Shown: one piece after another, positions 1-9,500 of the stretch
Layout: every line of letters starts with the position of its first letter
Numbering within the stretch: the stretch's first letter is position 1
From: Phyto melanocephala
Taxonomy: Eukaryota > Arthropoda > Insecta > Diptera > Rhinophoridae
NCBI GenBank assembly: GCA_941918925.1
Contig: OW799235.1
Span: 40,942,701-41,006,700 of the forward strand
Reading direction: 5' to 3'
Length of the DNA: 64,000 nt
Program-made: the position numbers and the translations under genes
Notes under the pieces: generated by a model
Told to the model about the DNA's origin: nothing
Database searches by the model: none
The model's input: the letters and a program-made list of their open reading frames with translations, nothing else

Positions 1-283
1 TTAGACGTAAAGAGGTAGAGAAATAATAAGTGAGCGACAGACGAAATAAGGACAGAGGTTAAAGGGGAAAGATAGAAAGAGAGTTTGAGTTAACTATGAG
101 GTCAGTTAGATCGCAGACAGGGAGAACGACACAACAATACGCGGACAATAATACAAACAAACAAATGTTAAACTTAATTAATAAACTAAAATAAATGTAT
201 TAAATATTAAAGCGTGTGTTTTCTTTCATGGTGATCGTACAAATAGGGTTGTCTGGATAGTCAAATCCTTCCTCGACCCTACA
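1..283 (+). repeat. 5' LTR, partial (3' part of LTR)
   Basis: Matches 5935-6217 and ends in CCCTACA directly before the primer-binding site. Taking the right LTR as 318 bp, about 34 bp of this LTR lie outside the window. AATAAA-like motifs near 170-200 may serve as polyadenylation signals. Confidence 0.93.
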
Positions 284-285
284 TT

Positions 286-303
286 TGGGGGCTCAACCGG
301 GAT
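286..303 (+). other. Primer-binding site, tRNA-Pro-like
   Basis: TGGGGGCTCAACCGGGAT starts two bases after the LTR end, the usual spacing. It differs at two positions from the classical gammaretroviral tRNA-Pro site, so tRNA-Pro is the likely minus-strand primer. The host tRNA was not available to check. Confidence 0.8.
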
Positions 304-1841
304 AGATCGTCAAGTGAAGTGGAAGTGCTGTGAGCCTAGTAAAAATAAATCTGTTCAGACTTACATAAGTGTTGTGTTTAAAAGACAAACGTCCAACCCT
401 TGGGTTTTGAAGTAGTTACAGCCCGATAAGGCAAAAGAAGTGCATTGTAAAGAACACCAATCATAGAGAACATTTTGCTGTGAAGTGGTGGGCAAGTCAT
501 GTAGGACTTTCATACATATGTACGTGCATTAAATTCAAATTTAAAATACGAAAAAAAAAGACAGTGTAAAAATTAAAATTAAATGCGATCTTTCATATAA
601 ACATAAAACTTGTAAAAATAAACTGTACAAAACTGAAAATACGATACAATTCTTAGTTATTTTAGAGGTATATAGAGTGAAAAAAAAACCCGTTAAAACG
701 GTACAAAATACCAAATTATAAAAAAAAGGACAAGCAATGTAAGATAAGACTGTGAGTTAAATTATACTCGTTATAAGCTGTGAGAGCAAGGTGTGTGTAC
801 TCGTTAAAACAAATAAGAACCTCAAAAGATAAGTGAGACACCTAACAAAGACGAACAACAAAAGCTTAAACATCAATTTAAGCAAACAACCACATTATTA
901 ACTATACTGGTATATGTGTGCATAAGATAATAAGCACAAACGTAGAAATTTTTGATGCTGCTGCTGTCTGAGTGAAGCAGAATTTTTGATGCTGCTGTCG
1001 TCTGTGTGACGCAGGAATTTTTGATGCTGCTGCTGTCTGAGTGACGCAGAATTTTCGATACTGCTGCTGTCTGGGTGACGCAGAATTTTTAGTGCTGCTG
1101 CAGTCTGAGTGACGCAGAATTTTTGATGCTGCTGTCGTCTGTGTGACGCAGGAATTTTAAGTGCTGCTGCTGTCTGAGTGACGAAGGCGGTGAAGTATAA
1201 TTAGTTGTATTTTAAAACACTAGAGAGTTAATAAATATGAGATGTAAATATTAATATAATTTTGGTGAGAATTCATGGAACAAGGATATACAAATTGAAG
1301 AAGTTTACATTTTGTTTCGTGAAGTCTTAAGTAAATGTTAAAATGTACTTTGTGAATATACGAGGGTAGATATTAAAGTAACGTAAATTTACGCACGATT
1401 GGTCAATTTTAATAGCAAGTGTTGAATAAATTTCGGTTGAATTCAGATCAGTGGAATAAGATTAAACTAATGTTAGCAAATGAAAGGAGAATGAAATGTA
1501 AACGACTCTCTATTGAATGTACGAAATCAATAAAATATAATTGAATTAATATTATTGAAAGTAAAAGATAACAGGATATTATTAATGTTTTATATTTGCT
1601 TAATATACTTAATCATGTTTTGAAATAATATATTAAATATTCCGTATTAATTGGTTTGTTTTATAAGACTTTATTAAATAGTGTCATTCTAAGATTATTA
1701 TCTTATATACTACTGCTTTATTTAAACTTATTTAAGTCATACTTAATTTCATGCATATTGAATTTTATTTCTTAATAATTGATTAATTTGATAATATTCT
1801 ATATATGACCCAATTTTGTGACATCTGACTTTGAGGACGAC
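304..1841 (+). other. Long untranslated leader of the gypsy-type element
   Basis: About 1.5 kb between primer site and Gag-Pol ATG without a coding frame. It is AT-rich with many stops, holds the 34 bp tandem array at 947-1186, and probably carries RNA packaging or translation-control functions (inference). One short upstream ATG at 1805 opens a seven-codon frame in another phase, which a scanning ribosome would meet before the main ATG. Confidence 0.8.
947..1186 (+). repeat. Seven tandem ~34 bp units in the leader
   Basis: Units of 34-35 bp begin AATTTTTGATGCTGCTG and end GTCTGAGTGACGCAG, back to back without spacers. They differ by a few substitutions, and units two and six share the same GTCGTCTGTGTG variant, suggesting duplication of multi-unit blocks. 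The array is GC-richer than the surrounding leader. Confidence 0.9.
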
Positions 1842-4800
1842 ATGGAACTACTCGAAATTTTAGGACTGACAACGGAGGACTTAAAGACGAAGTGCGGGGA
1901 ATTAGGGCTGGACGCAGACGGACCGAAACTCATTTTGCAGGAACGGGTGATCAGATATTTTGGCTTTGGACAGCGGACAAAAGATGCTGGTTCGGAATGT
2001 GAAGAGGCCGCATCTAGTGTTCGACAACCAGTGGTGACAGAACGTCATGGACATTCTACATTTACTCTGAAGGATATAGAGGATACACTATCCAAGTTCT
2101 CAGGAGAGGGTCAACCGGAGATAAGGATGTGGCTAGACGATTTTGAAGACTGTGCTTTGACTGTAGGATGGAACGACCTTCAAAAGTACGTGTACGCTCG
2201 ACAACTACTTTCGGGAGCGGCTAAAATTTTTTGCCGAGCCCGAGCTAGCATTCGAGATTGGTCATCACTAAAAACAGAGTTAGAGAAAGAATTCGGAACA
2301 AAGCATTCTGCAAGCGAAATCCACCGAATGTTGAGAAGTAGAAAGAAGCGGCCACATGAAAGTTTTAGAGAATACCTGTACTGTTTGATGGAGCTTGGCT
2401 CACCGATTGCCTTAGACGAGGATAGCATAATAGAATACTTCATTGAGGGAATACCGGATAGTAGGATCAATAAAACCGTTCTCTACGAAGCAGTTGATAT
2501 AGAAGACTTAAAAATAAAGCTAAAGGTGTACGAGAAGGTCGCTAAACCAACACCGTCACCTCACTTTAACAAGTCGCGTCCAAAACAAGAAACCCCAGCG
2601 GAACCTAAGAGAAAAGACGAACGACTCATACTCTGTTACAATTGCGGTGCAAAAGGACATGTAAGTAAGAACTGTACCGAGAAGCAACCGAAGTGTTTTA
2701 AGTGCCACGAGATCGGCCACAAATCGTTCAACTGCCGGAAAAGCACGAACGTCAAGGAAGAAACAAGAAATGCTAGAACCAGTGGCAATATAAACACATT
2801 ATCGTCACGATTGCACACAAATAGAGTTTTCAAAGAAATAAAAGTGCTGGGTACGGAGATATCAGCCTTAGTTGACACCGGTAGCGACATAAGCTGTGTG
2901 CGGTACGACGCCCTTATGATGATGCAGGATGCAAGCGTGAGCGCCGAGAGAAAGAAGATGGTGGGAATAGGTGAAAGGGAGATTGAAACGATTGGTGCCT
3001 TTGAAACTGAAATCGAGCTAGATGGTATATCAGTGCGGGTAAAGTTCCATGTTGCGCGAGAACGCGACATTTTATATTCAGCTGTATTAGGTAATGATCT
3101 TCTCGAGTATGTTGATGTCTTAATAAATTCAGAAGGAGCAAAGTTCTTACCAAAAGCCTTGGTACACGAAAACCAGTCGGAGGGTATAAAAGAGAAGGAT
3201 TCAACCACGAATCAATATGACGAAACTCTAAGAGAGCTAGGCAAGATCTGTGTCACCTCAGAAGCGTATGATGTTGATGTAGGCCATTTAGAGCATAGTG
3301 TTCAGCAGTGTATTTCAAAATTGATAGCCGAATACAACCCAGTTAAACCAAAGACGTTTCCAGTGAAGATGAAAATCCTGCTGAAAGACGAAATCCCAGT
3401 TAGTCATACACCGCGACGGATGTCGTATGCGGACCAACGAACTATTGACCAACAAGTCACAGAATGGTTAAAAGATGGCATTGTGAGACCTAGTTGTTCG
3501 GAGTACTCATCCCCTGTGGTCTTAGTATCAAAGAAAGATGGCACTAAAAGGCTATGTTGCGATTACCGACGGTTAAACGAGAAAATTGTAAGAGACAATT
3601 TCCCGATGGCCATTATTGATGATGTGCTGCAGCGTTTACAGAGCGCCAAGGTGTACACGACGTTGGACCTAAAGAATGGATTTCTTCACGTGCCCATTGA
3701 TAACGAAAGCCAGCGATATACTTCTTTCGTGACACATCGAGGACAGTTTGAATTTCTCTACGTACCGTTCGGCATATCGAACTCACCAGCGGTGTTTTGT
3801 CGGTATATTACGGCAGTTTTCCATGACTTGATAATGGACGGAACAATTGTGATTTATATGGATGATATGGTAATCCCATCAAAAAGCGAAGAACAAGGCA
3901 TTCGGAAATTGAGAAAGGTTTTAGAAGTCGCGGCATCAAACGGACTTCAAATCAAGTGGAGCAAATGCCAATTTTTAAAGAGAAAAATTACATTTTTGGG
4001 TTATGAGTTAGAGAATTCCACTATTCTACCTTCAAGAGAGAAAACTAGGGCAATTGAGACCTTTCCCCTTCCGAAAGATAAAAAAGCGTTGCAGAGGTTT
4101 CTAGGTTTAACCTCCTACTTCCGACGTTTCATTTTCCAATATGCATTAGTAGCAAGGCCCTTAACTGACCTTTTAAAGAAAAATAACCACTTTAAAATAG
4201 GTGACAATGAAGTCTTGGCCTTTCAACAACTGAAAACTGCTCTAGTTGGCGCTAACGTATTGAGGTTATTCAATCCTAGTGCGGAAACGGAGATCCATAC
4301 AGATGCCAGTAAATACGGTTATGGCGCCGTACTGCTGCAAAGGGATTCGGAAGATCGACAGCTACATCCCATCGAATATATGAGTCGGAAGACTACGGCA
4401 ACTGAAGAAAAATACCACTCGTATGAATTGGAAGTACTCGCCATTATAGAGTCTTTAAAGAAGTGGCGCGTCTTCGTAATGGGGCTAAGAATAAAAATCG
4501 TCACTGATTGCAATGCGTTCGCCATGACAATGAAGAAACGGGACGTACCGTTGCGCGTGTCGAGGTGGGCCTTGTTTCTTCAACAGTTTGAGTATGTAAT
4601 CGAGCACAGGTCAGGGTCGAAGATGCGACATGTTGATGCTTTAAGCCGAGTTTCTTGTTTGATGATGGAGGACTCGTTGCGACACCAAATAAGAACGGCC
4701 CAATTGGAAGATGACTGGGTTAGAGCGATAAACAAAGTTTTGGAAAATCAAAGTTATGAAGACTTCTATGTTAAATATGGAATTGTCCACAAAGATCCAG

Positions 4801-5960
4801 CCAAGGAACTTGTCGTCATTCCATCGAGTATGGAACGAGAGATTATAGAATTGGCCCACAAGCAAGGACACTTTGCCTCGAAAAAGACGGCCGAGTTGGT
4901 AGAGAAAACCTTCTACATACGGAATTTGTGCACAAAAGCCGAAAGAGTTGTCCGGAGTTGCGTTGAGTGCATTATGGCTGAAGCGAAGAGAGGCAAAAGA
5001 GAGGGAATGTTGAGTCCAATTGATAAAGCAGACAAGCCACTGATGACTTACCATTTGGATCACGTTGGCCCTATGGAGACCACAAAGAAACAATATAACC
5101 ATATCTTGGTCATAGTAGATGCATTCTCCAAGTTCGTTTGGCTTTATCCTACAAAGAGCACAGGTACAAGTGAGGTGATAGACCGTCTGAGGAAACAAAC
5201 AGCCGTGTTCGGGAACCCTTTAAGAATAATTACAGACAGAGGCACAGCGTTCACCTCTAACGAGTTTGGCAACTACTGCAAGGACGAAGGAATTCAGCAT
5301 CTACTAATTGCGACCGGGGTACCACGAGGAAATGGACAAGTGGAAAGAATAAACCGCATAATCATCCCAATGCTAACTAAACTATGTTTAGAAGACCCCA
5401 AGAATTGGTATCGGCATGTTGAGAAAGTACAGATTTTCATCAATAATACGCCTTCCAGAAGCATAGGTTGCACGCCGTTCGAAGTTATGACGGGTCTGAA
5501 AATGAGAGTTAAACAAGATGTGAATTTGCAAGCCTCGCTAGAGGAAGTAGCGATAAGCGAGCTGAATGAGGAGCGTGATGCTCTTCGAGAACGGGCACGA
5601 GAAAATATCCTCAAAATACAGCAAGAAAATAAACAAGGTTTTGATAAAAATCGAGTGCCTGAAAGAGAATACAAAGTTAACGACCTTGTCGCCATTAAGC
5701 GAACACAATTTGGGGCAGGACTCAAGTTAAGGCCCAAGTTCCTGGGGCCTTATAAGGTTACTAAGAAGCTCAACCATGGGCGATATGAGGTGGAAAAGGT
5801 CGGTGAGTGTGAAGGTTCCATGAGATGTACCACTGTCGCCGAACATATGAAGTTGTGGAACCCTACATTCGGGTCGAATGCAGCATCAGGAGGGCCGAAT
5901 GTGGGAACGGTACACAATGGGTTAAGACGGTCAGTTAGACGTAAAGAGGTAGAGAAATAA
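1842..5960 (+). CDS. Gag-Pol polyprotein of the gypsy-type element
   Basis: A single 1372-residue frame. The first in-frame ATG is at 1842; the frame is open back to 1818 but with a GTG only. Residues about 5-40 look like a SAP domain (LK..C..LGL...G.K..L..RV). Two CCHC knuckles follow (CYNCGAKGHVSKNC near 265, CFKCHEIGHKSFNC near 285). Protease has VDTGSD near 345. RT has the YMDD box at 672-675, RNase H has TDASKYGYGAVL, and integrase has an HHCC finger then LDHVG, TDRGTAF and GQVERIN for the D,D,E triad. A GPY/F module (FLGPYKV) closes integrase. Gag and Pol share one frame, so processing must set their ratio. The stop lies about 60 bp inside the 3' LTR. Confidence 0.96.
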   Translation: MELLEILGLTTEDLKTKCGELGLDADGPKLILQERVIRYFGFGQRTKDAGSECEEAASSVRQPVVTERHGHSTFTLKDIEDTLSKFSGEGQPEIRMWLDDFEDCALTVGWNDLQKYVYARQLLSGAAKIFCRARASIRDWSSLKTELEKEFGTKHSASEIHRMLRSRKKRPHESFREYLYCLMELGSPIALDEDSIIEYFIEGIPDSRINKTVLYEAVDIEDLKIKLKVYEKVAKPTPSPHFNKSRPKQETPAEPKRKDERLILCYNCGAKGHVSKNCTEKQPKCFKCHEIGHKSFNCRKSTNVKEETRNARTSGNINTLSSRLHTNRVFKEIKVLGTEISALVDTGSDISCVRYDALMMMQDASVSAERKKMVGIGEREIETIGAFETEIELDGISVRVKFHVARERDILYSAVLGNDLLEYVDVLINSEGAKFLPKALVHENQSEGIKEKDSTTNQYDETLRELGKICVTSEAYDVDVGHLEHSVQQCISKLIAEYNPVKPKTFPVKMKILLKDEIPVSHTPRRMSYADQRTIDQQVTEWLKDGIVRPSCSEYSSPVVLVSKKDGTKRLCCDYRRLNEKIVRDNFPMAIIDDVLQRLQSAKVYTTLDLKNGFLHVPIDNESQRYTSFVTHRGQFEFLYVPFGISNSPAVFCRYITAVFHDLIMDGTIVIYMDDMVIPSKSEEQGIRKLRKVLEVAASNGLQIKWSKCQFLKRKITFLGYELENSTILPSREKTRAIETFPLPKDKKALQRFLGLTSYFRRFIFQYALVARPLTDLLKKNNHFKIGDNEVLAFQQLKTALVGANVLRLFNPSAETEIHTDASKYGYGAVLLQRDSEDRQLHPIEYMSRKTTATEEKYHSYELEVLAIIESLKKWRVFVMGLRIKIVTDCNAFAMTMKKRDVPLRVSRWALFLQQFEYVIEHRSGSKMRHVDALSRVSCLMMEDSLRHQIRTAQLEDDWVRAINKVLENQSYEDFYVKYGIVHKDPAKELVVIPSSMEREIIELAHKQGHFASKKTAELVEKTFYIRNLCTKAERVVRSCVECIMAEAKRGKREGMLSPIDKADKPLMTYHLDHVGPMETTKKQYNHILVIVDAFSKFVWLYPTKSTGTSEVIDRLRKQTAVFGNPLRIITDRGTAFTSNEFGNYCKDEGIQHLLIATGVPRGNGQVERINRIIIPMLTKLCLEDPKNWYRHVEKVQIFINNTPSRSIGCTPFEVMTGLKMRVKQDVNLQASLEEVAISELNEERDALRERARENILKIQQENKQGFDKNRVPEREYKVNDLVAIKRTQFGAGLKLRPKFLGPYKVTKKLNHGRYEVEKVGECEGSMRCTTVAEHMKLWNPTFGSNAASGGPNVGTVHNGLRRSVRRKEVEK

Positions 5961-6217
5961 TAAGTGAGCGACAGACGAAATAAGGACAGAGGTTAAAGGG
6001 GAAAGATAGAAAGAGAGTTTGAGTTAACTATGAGGTCAGTTAGATCGCAGACAGGGAGAACGACACAACAATACGCGGACAATAATACAAACAAACAAAT
6101 GTTAAACTTAATTAATAAACTAAAATAAATGTATTAAATATTAAAGCGTGTGTTTTCTTTCATGGTGATCGTACAAATAGGGTTGTCTGGATAGTCAAAT
6201 CCTTCCTCGACCCTACA
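5900..6217 (+). repeat. 3' LTR of gypsy-type element
   Basis: From TGTGGGAACGG to CCCTACA, 318 bp, with TG...CA ends. The left boundary is inferred, since the matching LTR start is outside the window. The purine-rich AGGAGGGCCGAA just before it is a plausible polypurine tract and is part of the coding frame. Confidence 0.8.
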
Positions 6218-6221
6218 TAAA

Positions 6222-6441
6222 TGTCTTAGGATAAAATGCAACCGTGCAACGTGAATGTTTTTACATTCCTTTTCTTTACTTATTTTATCAACCAATATAC
6301 AATATATGCGCATTTGAATTGCATTACTTTTTATAGTCTTAATCGTATTTTAAGCTTCGTCAAGAACAGACGCAATAAATAAACGTTACATATATTCACT
6401 CACTGACTTTTAATCTAATTTACTGCGACGTAAATTCAACA
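6222..6441 (+). repeat. Copia-type 5' LTR
   Basis: Begins TGTCTTAGGATAAAATG and ends AAATTCAACA, 220 bp, same as 10402-10621. An AATAAATAAA motif near its 3' part is a candidate polyadenylation signal. Confidence 0.97.
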
Positions 6442-6455
6442 GGTTATGTGCCCAG
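6442..6455 (+). other. Primer-binding site, half-tRNA iMet type
   Basis: GGTTATGTGCCCAG abuts the LTR. Drosophila copia uses an internal fragment of initiator methionine tRNA through a very similar site (GGTTATGGGCCCAG); one base differs here. The match to the family site is from memory. Confidence 0.78.
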
Positions 6456-6506
6456 CAGCCAAGTCTAGATTTTAGTGTTAAAGTGAATTACAATTGATAA
6501 AGGATA

Positions 6507-9500
6507 ATGAATAACGTGTTTCAAATCGAAAAGTTGGACGACGTCAACTATGAAAGTTGGTCTGTACTGATGAAGAGTGTGTTAATACACAGCGGCTTTT
6601 GGCGAATGGTATGTGGCGTTCAAAAAAGGCCCACAGAAGCAGCTGGTGCAACAAAATGGGATTTGGAGGATGAGAAGGCGTTGGCATCCATCATTTTAAG
6701 TGTAAAACCAACACAGTTGGGTTATATAAAAAATTCTAAAACATCTGCAGATGCATGGAAAAAGTTAGAAGATATATATCAACCAAAGGGACCAATCCAG
6801 AAAGTGTGCTTATATAAACGGTTATTAGGGTTGCATATACCTGAAGGAGGTAATATGGTACAACATTTAAAAACGTTTACTGAGACGACTGAAAAACTTG
6901 CTGAAGCCGGAATTGAAATTCAAGAAGAATTACTGGTAATAATGCTGTTAGGAAGCTTGTCCAAGGAATACGACCATTTTGTCATCGCTATGGAAACACG
7001 TGATTTATTGCCAGATTTAAGTTTTCTCAAACAGAAATTGATGGAAGAATCAGAAAGGAGAAAAGAGAAAATTGAGGAGGAAACAACGCGTCAACAACAA
7101 CAACAAGCATTTAACGTACGCACACAAAAACAGAGTAAGCCAAGTAACGGAAACAAGATCAAAAAGAAATTCAAAGGCAAATGTTTTAATTGTGGCGCAA
7201 TTGGCCATTTTGCAAGTCAGTGCAAAGCAGAAAAAAAGAATCAAATATATGAGCAGAAACAATTTGCATTAACGATGTTAGCAGCAGCGCAGTCAGCGAC
7301 AATGCAGAATGCTTGGTATTTAGACAGCGGCGCTACATCGCATATGTGTGCGGACAAGGAAAGTTTTATTCGATTTTATGATCACAATGAAGAAGTAAGG
7401 CTGGCCAGTGACAAAATTTTATCTACAAAGGGCAAAGGTGATGTACTCTTCCGATATAAAAATTATGATTTAACTTTTGAAAATACATTGTATTCTCCCG
7501 AATTGCAGGGAAACTTCCTCTCAGTTAGTAAGATTGTCGATAAGGGTTTAGTCGTTATTTTTGAGGCTCAACGTGCAACTGTCAAGAAACGAGATGGTGA
7601 AATTCTTTTAGAGACAAAAAGAGATGGTGATTTGTTTGTGGTGAATAAGCCAATGGAAAAAGTTTTTGCTATTGATAGCATCGAACAAACTTGGCACAAC
7701 AGATTTGGACATCTAAATTACGGCAGTTTGCGTGATCTAAGTATGAAAGGTATGGTTACGAACCTGAATGTTGGAAACAATATCAACAAAACACCAAATT
7801 GTCATACTTGCATGAAGAGCAAAATACACACTTTACCATTTCCAAAAGAAAGTAAGAACATCGCATTAAATGTACTAGACGTAGTTCACTCGGACGTATG
7901 TGGCCCATTCAGAGTTAATTCTGTTGGTGGTGCGAAATACTTCATTACTTTTATAGATGATAGATCTAGAATGATATTTGTATTTTTTATGAAGGCAAAA
8001 AGCGAGGCTTTAGAAAAATTTAAAATTTTTAAGAAAATGGTTGAAAATGAGATGAACTCTAAAATCAAAGTACTACGAACGGATAATGGTAAGGAATACA
8101 TTAATAGTGAATTTGAAGCATATTTAATGCAGTATGGCATTCAACGGCAATTAACAGTGCCATACACACCGCAGCAAAATGGTGTTGCCGAGCGCTGTAA
8201 TAGAACATTAGTAGAAATGAGTCGTTCGATGTTAGTCCATTCTGGTGTCCAAGAGAGTTTATGGGCTGAAGCAATAAATACAGCGGCGTATATACGCAAT
8301 AGGTGCCCAACAAAGAAACTTAATGAAAAAACGCCATATGAGTCATGGTACGGTCGTAAACCTGATGTAAAACATTTGCGTACTTTTGGTCGTTATGCCG
8401 TCGCATTGGATAAAACAAATAAATCAAAGTTTATGCCAAAAGGGGAGGAATTGACTATGGTTGGTTATTCAACTGTGTCAAAAGCTTATCGACTCTTTAA
8501 CGAAAAAACACGGAAAATCGTTGAGAAACGCGATGTAATTTTTGATGAGGACGAATTTAGCAAAAATAAACAATGCAGTCATCAAAAAGATCAAAACGAG
8601 GAAGATGACTATTTTTTGATAAATATATATAAAGATAATTCACCAGAACTTAATCATATAAATGATGAAAATAGCGATCAAGAAGATTTTGAAGGTTTCA
8701 GTACAGCAGATGAAAATTTATCAAGTGACACGAGTCATGAAGCTGAACAACCACAAAATATAAGAAAAAATAAGCCCGGAAGACCTCGGAAAAAGCAAAA
8801 CCAACTGGGCAATTTGGCTGAAACTTTTATTCCATCAACCGTCGACGACGCAACGGAATGTGAAGACAGTGAACTATGGACGAATGCTATGCGTAGTGAA
8901 ATTTCTTCTCTTATAAAAAATAAAACTTGGTACTTGACAGATTTACCTGCTGGTCGTAAATCAATTTCCTGTAAATGGGTATTTGCAGTAAAAAGGAATA
9001 AACAAGGTAAAATTGAACGATACAAAGCTCGTCTGGTGGCCAGGGGATGCAATCAACAGTATGGAATCGATTTTATTGAAACATTCTCCCCTGTAGCACG
9101 ATACACAACAATACGTATTTTAATGGCTTTAGCTGTCGAATGGAAAATGTACCTCCATCAAATTGATGTTAGCACTGCCTATTTAAATAGTGAAATTCAT
9201 GACGAAATTTACATACAGCAACCACCATGTTTTGAGGATAAAAACAATCCACATAAGGTCCTAAGATTAAAGAAGGCAATATATGGGCTGAAACAAGCGG
9301 GAAGAGAGTGGAACATTAAACTCGACAATGTACTAAGAAAAATTGGTTTTAAGCAATCCCATTACGATCCCTGCTTATATATAATTGAACGCGATGGTAA
9401 TTTGATATTTCTTACTGTGTATGTCGATGATATTATTATAGGTAGTAAGGATAAAACATTCGTGATAGATATCAAACAACGTATTTGTAATGAATTTGAT

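Larger units (their letters stand above)
1..6217 (+). mobile_element. Ty3/gypsy-type LTR retrotransposon, left end cut by window
   Basis: Positions 1-283 recur at 5935-6217, so these are the two LTRs of one element, the left one cut by the window edge. Order: LTR, tRNA-Pro-like primer site, 1.5 kb leader with a tandem array, one Gag-Pol frame, LTR. There is no envelope frame. The frame is open and the visible LTR parts read as the same sequence, so the copy looks young. RT and integrase motifs place it in Ty3/gypsy; the mdg3/Micropia-like branch is my guess from the RT wording only. Confidence 0.95.

Noticed and set aside
947..1186. CRISPR-like array
   Set aside because: Units are contiguous without spacers and lie in a eukaryotic retroelement leader.
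1818..1841. Upstream extension of the gypsy-type frame to 1818
   Set aside because: Starts with GTG and has no ATG; the first in-frame ATG is at 1842.
2636..5737. Long minus-strand frames inside the gypsy-type Gag-Pol (up to 190 codons)
   Set aside because: They mirror the coding frame and show no motif; shadows.
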